Positions 58,746 through 64,000 of a stretch of 64,000 bases of DNA are shown here, in pieces (the stretch's first letter is position 1; the number at the start of each line of letters is the position of its first letter). The stretch spans positions 62,001 through 126,000 of the forward strand of contig CAVYJC010000010.1 in NCBI GenBank assembly GCA_963768715.1, written 5' to 3'. The notes beneath the pieces are model-generated. The model did no database searches. It saw nothing but the letters and a program-made list of their open reading frames with translations, and was not told the DNA's origin. This DNA is from DATKEJ01 sp963768715. GTDB lineage: Bacteria; Bacteroidota; Rhodothermia; Rhodothermales; DATKEJ01. A program made the translations under genes and the position numbers.

Positions 58746-60479
58746 ATGGCGAAAGTTGACGTCATAATGCCCAAGATGGGCGAAAGTGTCATGGAAGGCA
58801 CTGTCCTGACGTGGCACAAGAAGCCCGGAGATGCTATCGAGGCCGACGAAACGTTGCTCGAAATCGGCACCGACAAGGTGGACTCTGAGATTCCCTCGCC
58901 GTCTGCCGGCACGGTCACCGAAATCAAGGTGCCCGAAGGGGAAACCGTCGCCGTCGGTACGGTCGTGGCCGTGATCGAGACCGAGGCCGATGCAGCCATC
59001 GTCGAGACGGACCAAAGCCCGTCCCCTGAGGCCCAAGCCGAGGAAGCACCCGCCGAGCAGCCTCCCGTCGAAGCGGAATCCAATCCGCAGGAGACACCGG
59101 CAAGTTCTTCAGACACCTCCATCATCGAAGTGGTGATGCCCAAGATGGGTGAGAGTGTAATGGAGGGGACGGTACTGACCTGGCACAAGAAGGCCGGCGA
59201 CCGAATCGAGACGGATGAGTCGTTACTCGAAATCGGCACCGACAAGGTCGATTCCGAAATCCCCTCTCCTGGAGCCGGCATTGTTCAGGAAATCAAAGTG
59301 GCCGAAGGTGAAACGGTCGAAGTGGGCACGCTGTTGGCCACGATTGCGGCCGAAGGAGCCGTGCCGTCACAGAGAACGACCACCGCTGTGCCAGCTCCCG
59401 ACACTGCCAGGGCTCCCGAGCCCTCTGCGCCTGCCCCCTCAACCCCATTTCCGGCGATTACTCCGGCTGGAGGCGACGGCATGCCGTCGACCGAAACGGC
59501 ACGGCGGGGAAGCGACGGGCGTTTCTACTCTCCCCTCGTACGCTCGATCGCAAAAACCGAAGGGGTAAGCGCCAGCGAACTGCAGGCGATCTCCGGATCA
59601 GGGCGCGAAGGGCGCGTGACAAAGGATGATATTCTTTCGTACATCGAGCACCGGAGATCGTCAGGCGGCGTAATGACGGCCGTACCCACGCAAACCGTCG
59701 AGGCACCCAAAGCGCCGAACGTCGCAACGCCCGCATCGCCGATCGTCCAAGCGCCCGCATCCGACGGGCGGGTCGAAGTCATCGAGATGGACCGCATGAG
59801 GCAGGTCATCGCCCAGCACATGACGCGTTCGCTTGCGACGTCCGCACACGTCACATCGTTCGCAGAAGCTGACGTGACCAACTTGGTCAGACTGAGGGAA
59901 TCGAGGAAAGAGACTTTCGAGGCGCGAGAGGGCGTGCGCCTCACCTATACGCCGTTCTTCGTCAAGGCGGCCGTCGAAGCACTGAGAGAACACCCCATTC
60001 TCAACGCATCTGTAGAAGAGAATCGGATACTAATTAAGAAGGACTTTCACATCGGAATAGCCGTTGCGATTGACAAAACCGGGCTCGTCGTGCCCGTGAT
60101 TCGCAACGCCGGCGGAATGAACGTTTCGGGCCTGACCCACGCAGCGTCCGACCTTGCCCGCCGCGCTCGAAGCAAGCAACTCCAACCCGACGAACTGCAG
60201 GGCGGTACGTTCACCGTTACCAATGTAGGCTCGCTCGGATCACTCATGGGAACACCAATCATCAATCAACCGCAGGTCGCTATCCTGGCTATGGGGGCAA
60301 TAACCAAGCGCCCGGTCGTCAAGGAACACCCCGACCTCGGAGATGTGATTGCCGTCAGACATATGGTGTACCTGTCATTGAGCTACGATCACCGGATTAT
60401 CGACGGGGCAATGGGGGCATCGTTCTTGCGCCACCTCGTCAGCAATCTCGAAGCGATCGGGCTCGACTATCCGCTCTGA
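58746..60479 (+). CDS. 2-oxo acid dehydrogenase E2 (dihydrolipoamide acyltransferase) with two lipoyl domains
   Basis: A 577-aa E2. Two lipoyl domains lie at about residues 1-77 and 130-205, each with MGESVMEGTVLTWHKK and lipoyl-lysine context EIGTDKVDSEIPSP. A Pro/Ala linker follows, then a peripheral-subunit-binding domain (SPLVRSIAKTEGVSASELQA, SGSGREGRVTKDDIL), then the acyltransferase with catalytic HRIIDG in YDHRIIDGAMGASFL. It could serve 2-oxoglutarate, branched-chain or pyruvate dehydrogenase; no E1 or E3 gene is adjacent, so the substrate is not decided. The start ATG gives MAKVDVIMPKMG, the usual lipoyl N-terminus. Confidence 0.93.
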   Translation: MAKVDVIMPKMGESVMEGTVLTWHKKPGDAIEADETLLEIGTDKVDSEIPSPSAGTVTEIKVPEGETVAVGTVVAVIETEADAAIVETDQSPSPEAQAEEAPAEQPPVEAESNPQETPASSSDTSIIEVVMPKMGESVMEGTVLTWHKKAGDRIETDESLLEIGTDKVDSEIPSPGAGIVQEIKVAEGETVEVGTLLATIAAEGAVPSQRTTTAVPAPDTARAPEPSAPAPSTPFPAITPAGGDGMPSTETARRGSDGRFYSPLVRSIAKTEGVSASELQAISGSGREGRVTKDDILSYIEHRRSSGGVMTAVPTQTVEAPKAPNVATPASPIVQAPASDGRVEVIEMDRMRQVIAQHMTRSLATSAHVTSFAEADVTNLVRLRESRKETFEAREGVRLTYTPFFVKAAVEALREHPILNASVEENRILIKKDFHIGIAVAIDKTGLVVPVIRNAGGMNVSGLTHAASDLARRARSKQLQPDELQGGTFTVTNVGSLGSLMGTPIINQPQVAILAMGAITKRPVVKEHPDLGDVIAVRHMVYLSLSYDHRIIDGAMGASFLRHLVSNLEAIGLDYPL

Positions 60480-60583
60480 GTTAAATAGTTACCGCTAAAT
60501 AGAAACTCCGGCCCAACGACTGGGCTCGCCTGAGGGACTCGGACGACAGTTCGTCCGCAAATCGGGTTACATGTCGACAAGCC

Positions 60584-61507
60584 ATGCCGGGACCACCCCT
60601 AAAACTGTCCGTTGCCGAGCTCGACCAGAGACTCGAGGAATTCGCTGGTTCATACCTGCGTAGCAAGAGTCCCGAAACCGTCGGCACATATCGAAGGGCC
60701 TTGAACGAATTCCAGAGATGGTTCGCCGTTCAGCGACCTAAATTCCTCTTCAGGGTAGACGACATCGAGTCATACAAGGAGTACTTGATGAAGACACGCG
60801 GACTCCATCAGGTTTCGGTTTCAACCTACCTGACCGCTCTCCGGCGATTTGCGCAATATCTTGTGGATGTCGGTCTTCTGGACGAGAATCCGGCCCGGGC
60901 CGTAAAGGGCAATCGTCGGCCAAGCACGCATTCGCGAGCAGTACTTACCGAGGACGAGATCGATCGCTTATTCAGGGCCGTCGACACCTCATCACCGATA
61001 GGACTTCGGGATGAAGCGATCATATTCTCGATGCTTTACGCCGGATTGAGCGAAATTGAGATCGTGCGTGCGAATGTAGAGGACCTCGAGCAGACTCTGC
61101 TTGGCTGGTATCTCCGCGTGCAGGGGAAAGGCCACCAGGTAAAGGATCAGCAGGTCGTTCTTGATCCCCCCGTCATGAGCAAGATCAGAACGTACCTTGA
61201 TACGAGGACGGGGCTAAAACCGGCCGATGCCCTGTTCGTTTCTCACGGCCATCGATCCGAGGGAGAGCGATTGAACACACGGTCGGTAAGGAGCCGCATT
61301 CGGCACCATCTGATGATCGCGAAAATAAAGCGTCCGGGCGTCACGCCTCACAGCCTGACACACACCGCGGCGCTTATCTGGTTGAACGACGGGTTGAGCG
61401 TGGAAGAGGTGAAAGAGCGCATGCGTCACGGAACGCTCGACACAACAATGATCTACCTCAGAAAAAAGGGACTGCTCAAGCGCCGAGCCGCCGAAAGCGG
61501 GGCGTGA
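60584..61507 (+). CDS. tyrosine recombinase-like protein lacking both catalytic arginines
   Basis: A 307-aa protein with the XerC/XerD-type layout. An N-terminal SAM-like DNA-binding domain covers residues about 10-105 (SPETVGTYRRALNEFQRWF), and a C-terminal catalytic domain follows. Box I reads LYAGLSEIEIVRANVEDL; the usual Arg after Gly-Leu is Ser156. The beta-hairpin Lys is present (QGKGHQVKD, Lys182). Box II reads HSLTHTAALIWL; the Arg of HxLRH is Thr259. RHGTLDTTMIYL keeps His282 and the nucleophile Tyr291. With both arginines absent, strand cleavage should be poor or abolished. It may have a DNA-binding or structural role instead. No transposon ends or attachment sites were found nearby. 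Confidence 0.75.
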   Translation: MPGPPLKLSVAELDQRLEEFAGSYLRSKSPETVGTYRRALNEFQRWFAVQRPKFLFRVDDIESYKEYLMKTRGLHQVSVSTYLTALRRFAQYLVDVGLLDENPARAVKGNRRPSTHSRAVLTEDEIDRLFRAVDTSSPIGLRDEAIIFSMLYAGLSEIEIVRANVEDLEQTLLGWYLRVQGKGHQVKDQQVVLDPPVMSKIRTYLDTRTGLKPADALFVSHGHRSEGERLNTRSVRSRIRHHLMIAKIKRPGVTPHSLTHTAALIWLNDGLSVEEVKERMRHGTLDTTMIYLRKKGLLKRRAAESGA

Positions 61508-61582
61508 CCGGTACGAAGGCAGGCACTTCTCAAAGTCGTCTCTATGTTGTCTCCAAGAAAGACATCGGGAAGGGAGGTTCAC

Positions 61583-61852
61583 TTGAAAGCTGGCAAGTGG
61601 ACCACCGTTGCGGTCAACAAGGGCCTTCGACCAAAGCATCTCTATGTCGAGGTCTGGGCTCCTCGAACAGCCTCCTGGCGCCGGATCGGGATTTTGCCCG
61701 GTTTCGGACGTTTCAGGCAGTTCCTTTCGACCTTGCTGCCCCTGGGAATTGTTCAGGTAAAGATCCGTGAGAATCGGACCTGCAACGTGACCATCGGCCA
61801 TTCAGCTGAAATTGTACAGCCTGAACCGCGGCCGGAAAACGACGATCTCTGA
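61583..61852 (+). CDS. small basic hypothetical protein
   Basis: An 89-aa frame with a TTG start; the ribosome-binding site GGGAGGT at 61572-61578 lies 4 bp upstream and is one of the best in the window, which decides this start over an ATG 39 bp upstream. The product begins MKAGKWTTVAVNKGLRPKHL and is rich in Arg and Lys, with a mildly hydrophobic middle segment (FLSTLLPLGIVQVKI) and a charged tail. I recognise no family. It lies 75 bp after the recombinase-like gene and is convergent with the metalloprotease gene (8-bp gap). Confidence 0.45.
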   Translation: MKAGKWTTVAVNKGLRPKHLYVEVWAPRTASWRRIGILPGFGRFRQFLSTLLPLGIVQVKIRENRTCNVTIGHSAEIVQPEPRPENDDL

Positions 61853-61860
61853 CGAACCGG

Positions 61861-64000
61861 TCAGTCGGGATCTGCGCCGATCGGCGACCCCGGCGGCATC
61901 TCCACGGCATCACGCCCCCCCGCGTCGTCGTAAGATCGGAACAGAAACCGGTCGATTTGCGCTGCCAGACGCCGGAAGCTCATTACGTCGCGCACATCGG
62001 TCGACGAACTCTCGCCAAGCCAGTCAGAAAGTCTCGTCAGCTGGTCATGAACGACCGAGGCCACCTCGGGAGCTTTCGCCTCTGACTCCAGATCGATGAG
62101 AGCCCGCACCCATGCGTCCTGCACGATCCGCCGGAGCGCTCGATCATAACCTGTCGCACCTTCACCCGGAGCCGCGAAAATCGAATCCCGCACTGTAGAG
62201 AGCACCTCCTGAAGTCCCATCTGGCCCGGGTCTTCGATCGACTGATATGCAAGGCGGGTCGCCCGTTCGGGCCGGGTCAGGAGATCGAATACGAAGTCGG
62301 CGATTGACGCCGCAGGGGCGAACCCGTCAAACGTCAGTCCGGTGTTTCTGGAAAAGAGCTCGCGTGTAGGAGGATACCCCGGCGGTCGCGGCGGAATGAT
62401 CCGGCGAACGTTTTCCGGCACGCGCAGATTCATGGGCGATAGCACGCCGATCAGCTTCTCGACCGCCAGCCGCTGGGTCTCGGCAGCCACGGGATGGACC
62501 GGCTCCGACGGCTCGCCGACGATTTCATACTCGTACCATACACCACCAATCAGTTTTGCCGCCGCCTCGATCTGATATCGATGGCGCAGATACAGCGGCA
62601 CGAATACGTCCTCAAGCGTGGCAAGCGGACGGCCCGCGGGCAGTCGCTTCGCGCTGAACGCGGCAAGGCCCGCCCGGCGAAGCGTCATTTCGTCGTCGAG
62701 TGCCTTGAGAACATCCGAACCGTTATCCCAGAGATGGGCTTGAGGATGAGCCCCACCAAGAGGTCTCGCATCGTCGTCGGTGATGTATTGCAGGCCCGCA
62801 TTCCGACGCTCACGAATGATCTCATTCAAGCCCTCTTTTTCTTCCTCCGGCGTATCGAAGACCGTATAACCGTACCGAATCGAAAACTTGTCAAAGTCGC
62901 CGATTCCGACGTCGTAGGCCCGGTCATGAAGGAAGGCACCCGACGAGTCGACTCGGACCAGCGGCGCTGGATAGTCCATTACCGACGCCCGATCGCTGAC
63001 CGAAGCCGCGAAGTTGTGCATCAGACCGAGTGTGTGCCCAACTTCATGCGCCGCCAGTTGCCGGATCCGGGCAAGCGCCGGAGCCAGCATCGGATCATCC
63101 CCGCCCGACTCGCCGCCCAGGAGGCTCTGGGCGATCAGATAGTCCTGCCGGATCCTCAGCGAACCGAGGGCTACGTATCCCTTGAGAATCTCTCCCGTCC
63201 TGGGATCCACAACCGTATCGCCCCAGCTCCATCCTCGTGTCGCCCGATGCACCCACTGGATCATATTGTAGCGGATGTCGAGCGGATCGGCTCCTTCCGG
63301 CAGCAGTTCGACCCGGAATGCGCCAGGCAGTCCGGCCGCTTCGAACGCCTTGGCCCACCACCTCGCACCATCCAGAAGCGCCGAACGGATCGGCTCCGGA
63401 GCGCCCCTGTCGAGATAGTAAACAATGGGGTTGACGACCGCCCCGTCGCGGACTTCAAGTCGGTGACGCGCGATGAATCGCTTCTCTTTCTCCTCGGATA
63501 TTGGGCTCGCATAGTCGACGTACGTGATACCGTAGTAGCCCGCCCTGGGATCAAAACGGCGTGGCCTATATCCATCGTCGGGCAGGCGAACGAGCGAGTG
63601 CCGGATCCGCAGCGTCACCGAGTACGGGTCGACAGCCGCCTGACGTACGTACCCGCCGGGATCGTTCGAAGTAAAAGTGAGCCATGCCTCCAGCTCCGTG
63701 TTGTCGGGAAAGGATCGAATCACGTCGGGATTCACCGCGCTCCGATCACCGTCAAGCCGAAATTCACCCTGGCCCGTATTCTTCAGCAGCCTGGCGATGC
63801 CCATGGCATCACGAACGATGAATGACGTCGCATCGACTATCAGTTTCGTACCTGTCTTGCCCACGATGTCGAATGCATGGATCACACCCGGGGCGAACGC
63901 ATCCGCTACAGCCGTGCGTTCGGCCTGGTTGTTCGAAACGGCCCGATAGTGAAGATTCTCCTCAAACAGGAGCACGCGCGAGCCGATACGCTCGAAATGG
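61861..64000 (-). CDS. zinc-dependent metalloprotease, DUF5117/DUF4953 type (partial, 5' end beyond window)
   Basis: At least 713 residues; the frame remains open to the right edge (before VLLFEENLHY it reads HFERIGSR), so the N-terminus is missing. The gluzincin/metzincin-like motif is HEVGHTLGLMHN, with a downstream Met-turn-like SVMDYPAPLV. Upstream segments (RHSLVRLPDDGYRPRRFDPR, YYGITYVDYASPISEEKEKR) and the C-terminal helical part match DUF5117 plus DUF4953 proteins, secreted or periplasmic proteases common in Bacteroidota and relatives. The usual length is about 800-850 aa. The substrate is unknown. The internal GTG at 63975 is not the true start. Confidence 0.85.
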   Translation of the reverse strand, partial: HFERIGSRVLLFEENLHYRAVSNNQAERTAVADAFAPGVIHAFDIVGKTGTKLIVDATSFIVRDAMGIARLLKNTGQGEFRLDGDRSAVNPDVIRSFPDNTELEAWLTFTSNDPGGYVRQAAVDPYSVTLRIRHSLVRLPDDGYRPRRFDPRAGYYGITYVDYASPISEEKEKRFIARHRLEVRDGAVVNPIVYYLDRGAPEPIRSALLDGARWWAKAFEAAGLPGAFRVELLPEGADPLDIRYNMIQWVHRATRGWSWGDTVVDPRTGEILKGYVALGSLRIRQDYLIAQSLLGGESGGDDPMLAPALARIRQLAAHEVGHTLGLMHNFAASVSDRASVMDYPAPLVRVDSSGAFLHDRAYDVGIGDFDKFSIRYGYTVFDTPEEEKEGLNEIIRERRNAGLQYITDDDARPLGGAHPQAHLWDNGSDVLKALDDEMTLRRAGLAAFSAKRLPAGRPLATLEDVFVPLYLRHRYQIEAAAKLIGGVWYEYEIVGEPSEPVHPVAAETQRLAVEKLIGVLSPMNLRVPENVRRIIPPRPPGYPPTRELFSRNTGLTFDGFAPAASIADFVFDLLTRPERATRLAYQSIEDPGQMGLQEVLSTVRDSIFAAPGEGATGYDRALRRIVQDAWVRALIDLESEAKAPEVASVVHDQLTRLSDWLGESSSTDVRDVMSFRRLAAQIDRFLFRSYDDAGGRDAVEMPPGSPIGADPD

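Noticed and set aside
60584..61852. Integrated mobile element around the recombinase-like gene
   Set aside because: No flanking direct repeats, tRNA attachment site or other mobility genes were found, and the catalytic arginines are missing.

Overview
The window looks like a chromosomal segment of a Bacteroidota-group bacterium, most probably Rhodothermota/Rhodothermia-like. This is an inference from family content: an alternative GlmU-type nucleotidyltransferase, a PorQ-like type IX secretion protein, a DUF5916-type surface protein, an over-long SecA (1141 aa), a DUF5117/DUF4953-type zinc metalloprotease, L25/Ctc with an acidic tail, a TTG-N19-TAnnTTTG-like promoter, and moderately high GC. 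No phage, insertion sequence, CRISPR array or rRNA was seen.

Region by region. 1-2600: the end of a GlmU-like gene (minus strand, cut by the window edge), a transaldolase remnant with two internal in-frame deletions, and a beta-CASP metallo-beta-lactamase nuclease. 2600-7830: a large FAD/Fe-S oxidoreductase and a two-gene threonine-to-glycine pathway (Tdh, Kbl). 8040-18823: one tightly packed seven-gene plus-strand run, in order ATP-grasp ligase, circularly permuted ATP-grasp ligase, class I glutamine amidotransferase, MalQ, a giant GH13 protein, a COG4947-type esterase and glycogen synthase. It couples an uncharacterised amidoligase module to alpha-glucan metabolism and is the best candidate here for an undescribed system. 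18869-24884 (minus): an envelope group of PorQ, a RodZ-like protein split by a frameshift and carrying a 90-bp acidic tandem repeat, a coiled-coil lipoprotein and an M49-type peptidase lipoprotein.

25126-31814 (plus): secA, recN and a phosphohexomutase. 31830-35324: two surface or secreted-protein genes (DUF5916-type and NAGPA-type) broken by single-base frameshifts. 35413-36539: a small membrane protein and a CaCA-type cation exchanger. 36549-39901 (minus): deoC, an aldehyde dehydrogenase and a C-terminally shortened aldehyde dehydrogenase, a deoxyribose catabolic unit. 39966-53601 (minus): the classical tRNA-tuf-secE-nusG-rplKAJL-rpoBC locus, with the tRNA order Thr-Tyr-Gly-Thr-tuf known from the E. 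coli tufB operon plus a tRNA-Trp, and with degenerate 7-bp repeats filling the tRNA spacers.

53955-64000 (mostly plus): tRNA-Gln, prs, rplY/ctc, pth, a K+-dependent-type membrane pyrophosphatase, a two-lipoyl E2 acyltransferase, a tyrosine recombinase that lacks both catalytic arginines, a small basic protein, and (minus) a zinc metalloprotease cut by the right edge. Housekeeping genes are intact; the disrupted reading frames lie in envelope or accessory genes, so decay and sequencing error must both be considered.
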